DNA from: Candidatus Helarchaeota archaeon
GTDB taxonomy: Archaea > Asgardarchaeota > Lokiarchaeia > Helarchaeales > HEL-GB-A
Length of the DNA stretch: 33,516 nt
NCBI GenBank assembly: GCA_016840125.1
Contig: JAEOSY010000180.1
Location: forward strand, 1 to 33,516
Direction: 5' to 3'
A program made the translations under genes and the position numbers. This document shows, one piece after another, positions 8,798 to 17,669 of the stretch; position 1 is the stretch's first letter; each line of letters starts with the position of its first letter. The notes below the pieces were generated by a model. The model searched no databases and was not told the DNA's origin. It was given only the letters and a program-made list of their open reading frames with translations.

Positions 8798-9784
8798 GTG
8801 AAACTCATGGAATGGGAAGGTAATAACCGTAGCACATTTGGATTAATCTTGAAAATCGCGGTAGGTGCCGTTTGGATATTCATCAATGTTGTTATTTTTA
8901 TTATTGCGCCATTTTTTATAGTCTCAATCCTGCTCGACTTCGGAGTTCCTCTAAACATGCCAATTGTGATGTGGGTATTCGTTTTAGGCGGGGTAATTGT
9001 TGGATTGGCAGTTATGATGGCGATTTTTAATTATGGAACGAAAAGGCGAGCGTATTCAGCCTTAGGCTATACGGGGGCATTAATTACTCTGCTGATTGTC
9101 CTCCTGACTCATTTAGGAGGAGATTCATTTGGGCAGATCAAAGCAACTATCCAAGAGATCACCCTCTATGCAGACATTAATTTCTTCTCAAATATTATAA
9201 TAGGAACGGTGGTATTTTGGGGAATTATCTACGCGATTGAGCTGATTGCGGTAGTTTGGAAAGTGCATCGGGATTTCAAGCAAGCCTTTTACATTTTAAA
9301 ATTCGGAACCGCGGTATGTGTTATCCTTTTTTTATTAACCGCATCGTTTTTCATGATTGTGATTTATTCGGCCACGCAAATTGGGGGGGGGATCGATGAA
9401 CCCCCGATATATGATTATAATAACCAGGGGACCATCCTTAATCTAACGGATGATACCTTAGATATAACCTATAATTTTTCGGTAAATAACGGGGGATTTT
9501 TACCAATCTATGATGTTGGTTTCAGGCTGGATATGATTGTGAATCATACCACTAGCATAATTATGTTTCCGGGATTAAAAATTGGTTCGGCACAGAAATA
9601 CATTCCTGAACTAGCAGCACAAACAATTTATGAAGGAAACTTGACTATAGCAATGGATTCAGCATACATTGCTTCCTTTCTCATTACGAGTACGACATTC
9701 CGGATTTATATTTATGTTGATACAACAGTCACTAATCTATTACCCGTTGCCATAAATATTACCTTTTATACGTCCTTTAACTAG
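8798..9784 (+). CDS. Membrane protein with five spans and an extracellular beta-rich domain
   Basis: The start is a GTG; an ATG three codons later (8807, MEWEGNNRS) is an alternative. Five spans occupy the first about 195 residues (for example IFINVVIFIIAPFFIVSILL, VFVLGGVIVGLAVMMAIF, VCVILFLLTASFFMIVIYSA). The final 125 residues are soluble and Asn-rich. Their pattern (LDITYNFSVNNGGFLPIYDVG...NHTTSIIMFPGLKIG...) resembles the immunoglobulin-like LEA14/WHy fold, which often sits next to membranes. The fold call is by pattern only. It is transcribed divergently from the second surface-protein gene, with 157 bp between, and stands alone on the plus strand. Function unknown. Confidence 0.7.
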   Translation: MKLMEWEGNNRSTFGLILKIAVGAVWIFINVVIFIIAPFFIVSILLDFGVPLNMPIVMWVFVLGGVIVGLAVMMAIFNYGTKRRAYSALGYTGALITLLIVLLTHLGGDSFGQIKATIQEITLYADINFFSNIIIGTVVFWGIIYAIELIAVVWKVHRDFKQAFYILKFGTAVCVILFLLTASFFMIVIYSATQIGGGIDEPPIYDYNNQGTILNLTDDTLDITYNFSVNNGGFLPIYDVGFRLDMIVNHTTSIIMFPGLKIGSAQKYIPELAAQTIYEGNLTIAMDSAYIASFLITSTTFRIYIYVDTTVTNLLPVAINITFYTSFN

Positions 9785-9920
9785 CAGGGTTGATTTAGAG
9801 AGAGAACGAGAAAAAAGCTACAAAAAAATTTGTTTGACTAGCAGACAAAAAATAAATTAGAATAAAATTTAGAATTAAATGAATTGATTGTTTTGATGAT
9901 TGTTTGGTTGATGTGATAAA

Positions 9921-10976
9921 ATGAAGCAACATGAAATAACCGAACCTTCGGACTTACTGGATGAGAAAGGACATTTAATTCAGAAGGGTTGGGCCCGACA
10001 ATTACTGTTAAAGTATGATAGAAAGAAAGTGAAAGGCATATTAAAGTCGTTCCGAATCAAGGAATGGGATTGTTATGAGGTAATGAACGATGAATATGGC
10101 ATAAGCCTGATAATCGCCGATGTCGGGTATTTTGCAATGGCGACCGTATCATTTCAGGATTACAGAAAGAAGAAGAACTATAATGGGGCGAGTTTCAAAT
10201 TATTATCTAGAGGATCTTTAAAAATGCCTCCCTCGGCGGATGAGGGCAATACTTATTTTTACGGAGGAACCGTACTTTCGAAGAATCGCATGTCATTCGT
10301 GCGAGATGGCGATAACGTCATATTAAAATTTGATTATCCAAATTTTCCGGAACTTAGTAAGGCGGGAGCAAAAGGGGAACTCACATTTTACAAGGATCCC
10401 AAGCACGATACTATGGTAAATGTTATTCCTTTTAAGAATCCGAGGCATTTCGTATATGTCCAAAAAGCAAATTGTATGCCCGTGAATGGGACGGTTACGA
10501 TTGGGGATGAAGTTTACGAGTTCTCTGAGAAAAGGGGTCATTATGGATGCATTGACTGGACCCGGAGCGTCTTCCCATATAGAGTCAAATGGCATTGGGG
10601 CTCAGCCTCGGGGCTTTATAAAGGTAAACCATTCGGATTCAATCTGGACGCAGGATTAAAAGGATTTGGGGATGAATCTATCGCGACAAAGAATATGTTA
10701 TTCTTAGATGGAGTGGGTCATAAACTGGAATTCGTTACATTTCATGTACCAGAGAATATCATGGATCCGTGGAAGTTCACCAGTAGTGACGGGCGATTTG
10801 AGATGGTCTTAAAACCGATGATGTATAATCTAAATAATATGAACTTCGGAATTTTGAAGACCGGCGGATTCAATGTGTATGGATATTATACAGGGGATGT
10901 GATCCTCGACGATGGGGAGAAACTGCACATTGACAAGCTCTTTGGGTTTGCCGAGGAATATGGGCATCGCTGGTAA
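9921..10976 (+). CDS. DUF2804 family protein
   Basis: The protein matches what I know of DUF2804: an opening LLDEKGxLxxKGWAR(Q/R)xLLKYDR, then KEWDxYEV, a strongly beta-rich middle, and conserved aromatic and Gly motifs such as IDWTRSVFPYRVKWHWGSASG and FGFNLDAGLKGFGDES. Length (351 aa) is normal for the family. There is no signal peptide or membrane span. The DUF2804 fold is thought to resemble lipocalin-like AttH barrels, which suggests a hydrophobic ligand, but no activity is established. It is monocistronic here, with a vapBC pair downstream. Confidence 0.82.
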   Translation: MKQHEITEPSDLLDEKGHLIQKGWARQLLLKYDRKKVKGILKSFRIKEWDCYEVMNDEYGISLIIADVGYFAMATVSFQDYRKKKNYNGASFKLLSRGSLKMPPSADEGNTYFYGGTVLSKNRMSFVRDGDNVILKFDYPNFPELSKAGAKGELTFYKDPKHDTMVNVIPFKNPRHFVYVQKANCMPVNGTVTIGDEVYEFSEKRGHYGCIDWTRSVFPYRVKWHWGSASGLYKGKPFGFNLDAGLKGFGDESIATKNMLFLDGVGHKLEFVTFHVPENIMDPWKFTSSDGRFEMVLKPMMYNLNNMNFGILKTGGFNVYGYYTGDVILDDGEKLHIDKLFGFAEEYGHRW

Positions 10977-11015
10977 CTATTTCTTTTTGAAAATAGGATT
11001 CATTAGTATTGTTTC

Positions 11016-11057
11016 GGTATATATTTTTATATACCCGCGCCTTGATAGATATATACC
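11016..11057 (+). promoter_or_regulatory. Operator/promoter of the second vapBC pair: three TATATACC half-sites
   Basis: An inverted repeat GGTATATA-TTTT-TATATACC spans 11016-11035. A third half-site, TATATACC, is at 11050-11057, 22 bp (about two helical turns) from the second one. The block contains the best TATA-like sequence before vapB and ends 16-25 bp before its start. The arrangement fits antitoxin autoregulation; that role is inferred. Confidence 0.55.
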
Positions 11058-11082
11058 CCCTAACTGATGAGAAGTGAAAAAT

Positions 11083-11337
11083 ATGATTTCAATAAAGGTT
11101 CCTGATGAATTAAAGGAAAAAATGAAGAAATTTTCCCATATTAATTGGTCAGAAATAGCAAGAAGTGCGATTTTAAGAAGAATTGAACACGAAGAGCTAA
11201 TATCTAATACGGAAATCGATCAAAAATTATTAAATGAAGCAATTGCTGTTCAAGATCGGATTAGAAGTAAGACTTCAATTCCCAAAAAATGGTCTTCAAC
11301 AGAGGAAATAAGAAAATGGCGGGAAAAAAGAAAGTAG
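11083..11337 (+). CDS. vapB: VapB-like ribbon-helix-helix antitoxin
   Basis: The N-terminus ISIKVPDELKEKMKKF is the classic ribbon-helix-helix opening: an alternating beta strand followed by helix A. INWSEIARSAILRRIE then forms helix B. The basic, helical C-terminus (STEEIRKWREKRK) is the likely toxin-binding part. A GTG at 11074 is an alternative start, giving three extra residues. I prefer the ATG because AAGTGA at 11072-11077 is better spaced for it. Its end overlaps the toxin start, and the TATATACC repeats upstream are probably its operator. Its sequence is unrelated to the first VapB of the window beyond the fold. Confidence 0.82.
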   Translation: MISIKVPDELKEKMKKFSHINWSEIARSAILRRIEHEELISNTEIDQKLLNEAIAVQDRIRSKTSIPKKWSSTEEIRKWREKRK

Positions 11338-11771
11338 AGCGAAAAAAAGCAATCGTTGTGGACGCGTCTGTTGTTACTCGATGGTACCTCAATGAGGAGT
11401 GGACTGAATATGCATTAGATTTGAGATCAGATTACCAAAATGGTAAATTGAGATTAGTAGCTCCATATCTAATTTATTATGAGGTGGGAAATGCACTTCG
11501 ATTTTCAAGTGATCTAACCCAAGCGGATATTATTGAAGCTCTGACGGCTTTCTTAAAGACACAAATGAATATTATATATTTTGATGAAGAATTGATAGGA
11601 AAAATTACGGAAATTGCTTTTTTAAATAATATTACTATTTATGACAGTACTTATTGTGCGATTGCAGAGGAATATGGGTATAAATTAATTACAGGAGATG
11701 AAAAATTACGGAAAAAAGTAAATAAACCCTATTTCCTTTCACTTAAAAGTTATGAATTCAATAAAATTTAA
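11316..11771 (+). CDS. vapC: VapC-type PIN-domain ribonuclease toxin
   Basis: The PIN active-site acids are all visible: D in VVDASVVTRWYL, E in YYEVGNALRF, D in TIYDSTYCAIAEE, and D in LITGDEKLRKK. The length of about 151 aa is normal. I chose the ATG at 11316 (MAGKKKVERKKAIVVDAS), which overlaps vapB by 22 nt; an upstream ATG at 11289 in the same frame would add a nine-residue leader not expected in this family. It is expected to cleave RNA when the antitoxin is lost. The gene is AT-rich and ends 9 bp before the TTG start of polX. Confidence 0.9.
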   Translation: MAGKKKVERKKAIVVDASVVTRWYLNEEWTEYALDLRSDYQNGKLRLVAPYLIYYEVGNALRFSSDLTQADIIEALTAFLKTQMNIIYFDEELIGKITEIAFLNNITIYDSTYCAIAEEYGYKLITGDEKLRKKVNKPYFLSLKSYEFNKI

Positions 11772-11780
11772 GGGATTATT

Positions 11781-13487
11781 TTGCGGAACCAAGAAGTTGC
11801 CGACATTTTAAATGAAATCGCCGATCTGTTGGAGATACGGGGGGATATTCGTTGGAAGTTTTTAGCGTATCGGAAAGGTGCGAGGACCATTGAAGGTCTA
11901 ACCGAAAATATCGCGGATATATTAGGAAAGCAAAAGTTGCCCGGAATTGGGAAAGCTCTTGAAGAAAAGATTAACGAATTAGTAACAACAGGAAAATTGG
12001 AATATTATGAAAAACTGAAGAGCTCCATTCCCAGAATTGTTATGGAAATGACCGCAATAGAGGGGATAGGGCCAAAAACCGCCAGTCTAATTCATCAAGC
12101 CATAAAAATTAAATCCTTGAAAGATCTTGAAAAAGCTGCAAAATCGCACAGAATTCAGAGGATCAAGGGTATTGGACCGAAGATGGAGAAAGCCATTATC
12201 AAAGGGCTTCAGAACTTAAAGAGACCGAAGCGTACTTTGCTAGGGGTCATGCTCCCAGTTGGAAAAAAAATAATCAATGAGTTGAAGCAATTAAATGAGG
12301 TAAAACAAGTCAGTCTTGCGGGATCCCTTCGTAGAAGAAGAGCAACGATTCGAGATATTGATATTCTAGTAACCTCAGAAAAGCCAGAAAAGGTCATGCA
12401 GCATTTCACGACACTAGATCTGGTGAAGAAGGTTGTGATGAAAGGATCGACTAAATCTACAGTCATTGTAAAGAAAGAAATTCAGGTGGATCTTCGGGTT
12501 GTTGAGGATGACAGTTACGGGGCAGCGCTCCAATATTTTACGGGTTCAAAGGAGCACAATGTCACACTCAGAACCATGGGTGTACAAACGGGATATAAAT
12601 TGAATGAGTATGGGTTATTTCTTAAGGATTCTGAGGAAAGGGTTGCTGGCAAGACGGAAGAGGAAATTTATAAAGCGTTTGGGATGGTATGGATTCCGCC
12701 TGAGCTTCGGGAAGATCGTGGGGAGATAGTGGCAGCGCAACAGAATTCACTTCCAAAATTGGTGGGATTACCAGATATCCGAGGAGATCTCCACGTTCAT
12801 ACTAATTCCAGCGATGGGAGAAATACCCTCGAGGAGATGGTCCAAGCCGCGAAAAAGAGAGGTTATGAATATCTCGGTATCGCGGATCATGTAGGTTCTC
12901 TCCCCGTAGCCAAGGCAATTGATGAAAATACTTTGTTAAAGCAGATTTCAAAGGTTCGGAAAATTGATGCCGATGAAAAGGATATTCGAATTTTTGCAGG
13001 TGCAGAGGTAAATATTAAACTAGACGGAAGTTTGGATTTATCTGAAGATGCCTTGGGGCAATTGGACATTGTAATTTCTTCGATTCATTCAAAACTTCGT
13101 ATGCCGAGGAAAGAGATCACGGAACGAGTTATAAATGCATTATCCAATGAATATTTAACGATTCTTGGACATCCAACAGGGCGACTACTGAATAAACGTC
13201 CTTCATCGGATATAGATTTAATCAAAATGTTTGAAGCAGCGAAAAAGTATGGAAAAATCCTTGAAATTAATGCCTATCCCAACAGGTTAGATTTAAATGA
13301 TGTGAATGCTCGGGCTGCAAACCAGCAGGGTATTCCTATCGCAATTGGCACGGATTCTCATTCCAATAAACAACTAGGATTCATGGAATTGGGGGTTTCG
13401 GTAGCGTGTCGGGGATGGTTGGAGAAAGAAGATATTCTAAACACGCTTTCAGTTGAAGAATTAGAGGAAAAATTAAAAATTGGATAG
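11781..13487 (+). CDS. polX: DNA polymerase X family protein with PHP domain
   Basis: The architecture is that of bacterial/archaeal PolX, a gap-filling repair polymerase with 3'-5' exonuclease and AP-site activity in its PHP domain. Helix-hairpin-helix motifs are at about residues 52-65 (LPGIGKALEEKI), 95-105 (IEGIGPKTASLI) and 128-140 (IKGIGPKMEKAI). The nucleotidyltransferase motif GSLRRRRATIRDIDIL begins at 181, with the third Asp in VDLRVV near 235. The PHP domain runs from about 330 to 568, with DLHVHTNSSDGR (D336), IADHVG, SSIHSK, GHPTG and GTDSHS metal-binding residues all intact. The start is TTG with AAGGGA 6 nt upstream. Its 568-aa length is normal. It lies 12 bp before the DUF72 gene, suggesting a repair operon. 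Confidence 0.93.
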   Translation: MRNQEVADILNEIADLLEIRGDIRWKFLAYRKGARTIEGLTENIADILGKQKLPGIGKALEEKINELVTTGKLEYYEKLKSSIPRIVMEMTAIEGIGPKTASLIHQAIKIKSLKDLEKAAKSHRIQRIKGIGPKMEKAIIKGLQNLKRPKRTLLGVMLPVGKKIINELKQLNEVKQVSLAGSLRRRRATIRDIDILVTSEKPEKVMQHFTTLDLVKKVVMKGSTKSTVIVKKEIQVDLRVVEDDSYGAALQYFTGSKEHNVTLRTMGVQTGYKLNEYGLFLKDSEERVAGKTEEEIYKAFGMVWIPPELREDRGEIVAAQQNSLPKLVGLPDIRGDLHVHTNSSDGRNTLEEMVQAAKKRGYEYLGIADHVGSLPVAKAIDENTLLKQISKVRKIDADEKDIRIFAGAEVNIKLDGSLDLSEDALGQLDIVISSIHSKLRMPRKEITERVINALSNEYLTILGHPTGRLLNKRPSSDIDLIKMFEAAKKYGKILEINAYPNRLDLNDVNARAANQQGIPIAIGTDSHSNKQLGFMELGVSVACRGWLEKEDILNTLSVEELEEKLKIG

Positions 13488-13499
13488 CTGTTATGAAAA

Positions 13500-14315
13500 A
13501 TGGTTAAAATTTTGATTGGATGTGCAGGCTGGTCATATAAAGATTGGTTGGGAGTATTTTACCCTGAAAATTTGAAACCTAGACAGTTTTTATCGCATTA
13601 TTCAAGGTTTTTTGATTACACGGAAGTGAATTCCACGTTTTATAATCTTCCCAATGAGGCTACAGTCCAAAAGTGGTTGAATGATGTCCCAGATGATTTT
13701 CAATTTACCATCAAAATCTGGCGAAACATCACTCATAAGAAGGGGGATGTGGACGGCGCCATCAGAGCCTTTTTTGCGCGATTTAAACAGCTCGAACCGA
13801 AGATCAAAGGGTATCTCTTACAATTCCCCCCTCAATTCAGATATACTGAAAAGCATCATGTGCAATTAAGACACATCCTTGATAAACTTAAAACCGAAAA
13901 GCCAGTTTTTATAGAGTTTCGTGATAACGCTTGGTTCGATCCAGAGCTGTTATCAACATTTATCGATGGGGAAAAGAGGATTTTGGTCACGAATTATAAG
14001 GAGGGGGTGAAATCAATTTACCTAGATAATCAAAGTGTATATTTTATTAGATTAATTGGTGACCGCGAGATATCTGAGTTTAATCGGATCCAACGTTCAC
14101 AGGATAAGATACTTGAAGAGGTTAAACAGAAATTGAATAGTTGGGAACGCACCCCTGGAATTCGAGAAACCTTAGTCACATTTAATAACCACTTCAGGGG
14201 ATTCTCACCCCAGGATGCGAATGAATTCAGAGCAGATATGGATATTCCATATCGCGACTTTACGACACAACTGAGAAAGGAGCGAAAGAAGCAACGTTCA
14301 TTGACAGATTTTTAA
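13500..14315 (+). CDS. DUF72 (YecE-like) TIM-barrel protein with C-terminal PIP-box-like peptide
   Basis: The DUF72 signature is clear: IGCAGWSYKDWLGVFYPE at the N-terminus, then DYTEVNSTFYNLP, FTIKIWRNITHKK, YLLQFPPQFRYTEKH, FIEFRDNAWFD, and VTFNNHFRGFSPQDANEF near the C-terminus. The family folds as a TIM barrel and its biochemical role is not settled. The last seven residues, QRSLTDF (265-271), follow a basic RKERKK stretch and match the minimal QxxLxxF core of a PCNA-interacting peptide at the usual place, the extreme C-terminus. It sits 12 bp after polX on the same strand, which supports a DNA-repair link (inference). Confidence 0.88.
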   Translation: MVKILIGCAGWSYKDWLGVFYPENLKPRQFLSHYSRFFDYTEVNSTFYNLPNEATVQKWLNDVPDDFQFTIKIWRNITHKKGDVDGAIRAFFARFKQLEPKIKGYLLQFPPQFRYTEKHHVQLRHILDKLKTEKPVFIEFRDNAWFDPELLSTFIDGEKRILVTNYKEGVKSIYLDNQSVYFIRLIGDREISEFNRIQRSQDKILEEVKQKLNSWERTPGIRETLVTFNNHFRGFSPQDANEFRADMDIPYRDFTTQLRKERKKQRSLTDF

Positions 14316-14340
14316 TTATGAAATGGTATTAAGCTCAAAA

Positions 14341-15456
14341 TTATTGTTTTTCAGGCATTATTAAATCAATCCATTGAGACCAGAATGCAATAATAAGGTT
14401 AGCGGGGATGAGGTTAAGCAGAGAATACCCCCAGAGGTGGAAGAAGTATCCCAATACGAGACTCAACATTCCGTGAAGAAGAAAAGCATCAACCGCAGTT
14501 TGTCCCGAAGTTTTTATGACTTCTTTTTTGAAATCAGTGTAAGTTTTTGATTTTGTTATTTTTTGAAATCCAAAAATTCCCAAATGGACGGTAAAGGCAG
14601 CAAGGATCCCAATATAGACAAACATGAAGATTAAATTGATAATAAGTAGATAATCAGAAGTGGTTGCTAGGATAGGTTGGATAGTACAGATCGCGAAAAT
14701 TTCTCCCACAAACCAGCTAATTGCTGCGATTATTATATATGAGATAATGCCATGATACTTTTTCAGTAGAGTCACTAGAACTGTAATGAAAATCATGATT
14801 AAAACAATGGCGGAAATAATTGCAATTGGATCTTGTAATAAATAATATAGGTTAAAGAAGTCATTAGGAAAGGTGGCGGGAAAGATCCCAAAAAGATATA
14901 AAAAAATAACTGTAATAACAACAATGGAGAATTTTATAGCCCCCGCTTGGAATTCAACGTCTACTTTTTTCCCCAGCAAGTGGGCATGGTAATAAAACCC
15001 CGTTCCAAAGATATATGTCATGATTCCAAACAAAATACTGAAAACCAAAAAGACAGGGATTGCATTGGGGATAGCTGCTATTAAACTCGAAACTTGGGGG
15101 TTGAATATGGTGAGATTCAAGATCAACAAGATACAAAAGGGGATTAATCCGAACATCAGAGCAGATTTTGTTGAAATAAAGCTATAGTAGAGAGATCGTG
15201 CAGGTCCCTTAGGAGAAATTATGTGGGAGTCAATATGCTTGGAGGATTCATTCAAGACAAGAAAGGAAATTGCCCAAATGAAGGCAGCGATTAATGAGGG
15301 TATTGTAAGGGTCAGTTCTAAACCCATAAATTGATAATTCGTGAGAGCGATCACAATAATAATAACTGTAAATAATAATACAATTCTTACTAAGCCTGGA
15401 ATTCTTGAGAGTATTTTTTTTACCCTAAATTTAAAGACTAGAGATTCTTCGGTCAT
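14341..15456 (-). CDS. Polytopic membrane protein, EamA/DMT-like transporter (divergent)
   Basis: About ten hydrophobic spans are visible over 371 residues, beginning LVRIVLLFTVIIIVIALTNY and ending LIPANLIIAFWSQWIDLIMP. The C-terminal part (FLLHGMLSLVLGYFFHLWGYSLLNLIPANLIIAFWSQW) follows the same pattern as the end of the divergent neighbour (FIAHGILSIALGYTTNHIGIYILGLAGAAIITSVW). This suggests that both belong to the drug/metabolite transporter superfamily or are distant paralogues. The N-terminus is cytosolic and basic. A GGGGA box precedes the ATG. Substrate unknown. Only 79 bp separate the two start codons, so regulation may be shared. Confidence 0.65.
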   Translation of the reverse strand: MTEESLVFKFRVKKILSRIPGLVRIVLLFTVIIIVIALTNYQFMGLELTLTIPSLIAAFIWAISFLVLNESSKHIDSHIISPKGPARSLYYSFISTKSALMFGLIPFCILLILNLTIFNPQVSSLIAAIPNAIPVFLVFSILFGIMTYIFGTGFYYHAHLLGKKVDVEFQAGAIKFSIVVITVIFLYLFGIFPATFPNDFFNLYYLLQDPIAIISAIVLIMIFITVLVTLLKKYHGIISYIIIAAISWFVGEIFAICTIQPILATTSDYLLIINLIFMFVYIGILAAFTVHLGIFGFQKITKSKTYTDFKKEVIKTSGQTAVDAFLLHGMLSLVLGYFFHLWGYSLLNLIPANLIIAFWSQWIDLIMPEKQ

Positions 15457-15535
15457 AATTCTTCCCCGCGATACGATAGAACTAGATATATTAATATTTT
15501 TTTATGACGATTATACATAGTAAGAGGTTGAAAAT

Positions 15536-16522
15536 TTGTTGTGGATTGGTATTCTTGCTTGTATAATCGCAGATATTGGATGGATAATTAGTGCTTTTAT
15601 AGTAAGCAGAGGGATAAAGGAAATAAAAGGGCATTATTCAAATGTTTTTAAAGAAAATGATTTGAATGGGATACAGATTGAGCTCATATTGAAATATCTA
15701 AGCGTAACTCTTCTGATAGGATTTGCAGCCTTGACAGCAATTCTAATTCCAATATTTTATTCTAATTTCCTGTCCTTTTCATGGTATATTATTCCTGCAG
15801 GAATTTTGTTATATGGTGCGGGAACAGCATTGTATTATTTCTGCAGTGTTGTTTATCTAAGAGCTGAAGTCGCTTCGCAATTTGCTAGGGTAAAGCCGCT
15901 CTTTGCCATCGTCTTTGGGATTTTTATCTTTAATGAAATATTTGCGTTACCAGATATAATATCGTTCATTTTAGTATGCGTTGGAATTTCTTTGTTCCTA
16001 ATTATTACGATAAAGGGAAAGTTTGGTTTTCTAGGTTTGATACTAGGCGTACTCACAGCTTTAAGTTGGGCATTTGGGGAGGTTTTCATCAATTTAGCTT
16101 ACGTAACTACCCCCGTAGGAGTTTATCAACCATATATTTTTACCTACCATGGAACCCTAATTGGGCTTATTTCAGTAGTTACGGTTTATTTAATATTATT
16201 TCTAAAAAATAGAGGTATTAAAACTGAGAGAAAATTAAATTTACAACCCAGAAATGGAGAAGGATGGACTATTTATAAATATTTTATCGCTCATGGAATA
16301 TTAAGTATAGCTCTAGGTTATACAACAAATCATATTGGGATTTACATTCTTGGATTGGCAGGAGCCGCAATTATAACAAGTGTTTGGCCGATATTATCGT
16401 TGATTATAGGTTACAACTTATATTTTTCCTCCGATGATCAAGAAAAATACAAAGATAAAATTGTGTGGATTGTTATTACCGCAGTCATTTTACTAGCCGC
16501 ATCAATTTTCTATGTTTTTTGA
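15536..16522 (+). CDS. EamA/DMT-superfamily transporter-like membrane protein
   Basis: Ten predicted spans in two halves of five fit the EamA duplication: residues 1-155 (IGILACIIADIGWIISAFIV ... LVCVGISLFLIITI) and 160-328 (FLGLILGVLTALSWAFGEVF ... IVWIVITAVILLAASIFYVF). Motifs typical of the family are AEVASQFARVKPLFAIVFGIF and LGVLTALSWAFGEV. The start is TTG (a second TTG follows directly), with GAGGT at 15524-15528 and 7 nt spacing. It is followed 7 bp later by the zinc-ribbon gene, likely in one operon. Substrate cannot be read from the sequence. Confidence 0.78.
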   Translation: MLWIGILACIIADIGWIISAFIVSRGIKEIKGHYSNVFKENDLNGIQIELILKYLSVTLLIGFAALTAILIPIFYSNFLSFSWYIIPAGILLYGAGTALYYFCSVVYLRAEVASQFARVKPLFAIVFGIFIFNEIFALPDIISFILVCVGISLFLIITIKGKFGFLGLILGVLTALSWAFGEVFINLAYVTTPVGVYQPYIFTYHGTLIGLISVVTVYLILFLKNRGIKTERKLNLQPRNGEGWTIYKYFIAHGILSIALGYTTNHIGIYILGLAGAAIITSVWPILSLIIGYNLYFSSDDQEKYKDKIVWIVITAVILLAASIFYVF

Positions 16523-16529
16523 TAGATGA

Positions 16530-16757
16530 GTGATTATGACAGGGATTTTTCGTAAATTCGAGAAATATTGTGAGAAATGCAAACAATACTTTGTATCAGA
16601 TAAAATGGAAATAGAGAACTGTACTAGTTGTGGGGAATTATTAAAGAATGTTTTAATCTGTAAAACGTGCCAGCGCCGCTATACCGTTTATGAGGTTAAG
16701 GCGGGAGCTAAATGTTTAATGTGCAATATGCCTCTGAAATTGAAATATCTTATGTAA
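16530..16757 (+). CDS. Small protein with two zinc ribbons
   Basis: The 75-residue protein carries four CxxC knuckles (CEKC, CTSC, CKTC, CLMC), making two consecutive four-cysteine zinc sites. One is in YCEKCKQYF...NCTSCG and the other in ICKTCQRRY...KCLMCN. There is no membrane span. The second ATG at 16536 (MTGIFRKF) is an alternative start. Such double ribbons act as adaptor modules for nucleic acids or proteins; no specific role can be given. It sits between the transporter-like gene and the LRR gene on the same strand, with short gaps on both sides. Confidence 0.75.
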   Translation: MIMTGIFRKFEKYCEKCKQYFVSDKMEIENCTSCGELLKNVLICKTCQRRYTVYEVKAGAKCLMCNMPLKLKYLM

Positions 16758-16779
16758 ATGATTATTGAGGACTTTAAAA

Positions 16780-17643
16780 ATGGCTAATAAATGGAAGGTA
16801 ACTCCGGAGGAAGCTCAAGTGCTCATGGATCTGGAACGATTGATAGATCGAGATTTACCAAGAATTCGTAAGTTTGATGATGTTGAAATTGGGATTCAAG
16901 TTAAGAAACATAATGTAATCGGATTAGCACTATATAATGGGGAGTATGAATGTGCTCCATTAAAATTTCTACCGGAATCGTTTGGTAATTTAATCTATCT
17001 GAGAAAATTAAGTTTTTATCTTAATAATTTAACTTCCTTACCTGATTGTTTTGGTAAATTGCAATCCCTCCAAAATTTAAATGTTGGTTTTAATAACCTC
17101 AATACATTTCCATCCTCGTTTGGTAATTTGACAACCCTGCAATCACTCTATTCAATTTCAAATAACCTAGAAGATTTACCCCAATCGTTTGGGAACCTTA
17201 AAGCTCTTCAGAGCGTAAATTTGATGAAAAATAAAATCACAACGCTTCTAGATTCTTTTGGCGATTTATCCAACCTCAAAAAGTTGTATCTTGGTTCAAA
17301 TCAACTCAAAGAACTCCCAGAGACCCTTGGGAAACTTAAATCGCTTCAAAGTCTTGATCTGTTTAATAATCAACTAACTCAACTCACGCAATCTATAGGT
17401 GATCAATCCAGTCTCGAAATATTAAATGTGGGTATAAATCAACTAACCGAAGTTCCAGATACTATAGGCAATCTAAAATCTCTTCAAAAATTAGAGTTAT
17501 ATGAAAACAACATTGGAACTCTTCCACACTCAATCCTAGAACTGACTGAATTGAAATATCTCGGTATAACTAAAAATCCAATAGACACAGACCATGAGAT
17601 CTTGAAAAAATTAAGAAGAAAGGGTGTACAGGTGTCTTCTTAA
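16780..17643 (+). CDS. Leucine-rich repeat protein, Asgard style
   Basis: The start is set by GAGG at 16767-16770, 9 nt before the ATG at 16780 (MANKWKVTPEEAQVL); a TTG at 16765 overlaps that box. The first about 60 residues are a conserved cap (EEAQVLMDLERLIDRDLPRI...VIGLALYNG). Nine or so 23-residue repeats follow, of the form LPxSFGNLxxLQxLxLxxNxL (bacterial/plant type rather than the SDS22 type at the window start), with a C-terminal cap at NPIDTDHEILKKLRRKG. Cytoplasmic. LRR proteins with this EEAQVLxDLExL cap are, from memory, frequent in Lokiarchaeia, where they may work with small GTPases or ubiquitin-like systems; no such gene is adjacent here. Confidence 0.88.
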   Translation: MANKWKVTPEEAQVLMDLERLIDRDLPRIRKFDDVEIGIQVKKHNVIGLALYNGEYECAPLKFLPESFGNLIYLRKLSFYLNNLTSLPDCFGKLQSLQNLNVGFNNLNTFPSSFGNLTTLQSLYSISNNLEDLPQSFGNLKALQSVNLMKNKITTLLDSFGDLSNLKKLYLGSNQLKELPETLGKLKSLQSLDLFNNQLTQLTQSIGDQSSLEILNVGINQLTEVPDTIGNLKSLQKLELYENNIGTLPHSILELTELKYLGITKNPIDTDHEILKKLRRKGVQVSS

Positions 17644-17669
17644 TAATTTTATTTGGGTGATATTAGAAC

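Noticed and set aside
9385..9416. G9 and C5 runs that could form a hairpin inside a coding region
   Set aside because: They lie within an intact frame (IGGGIDEPPIYD) after a membrane span; a regulatory hairpin in this place has no other support.
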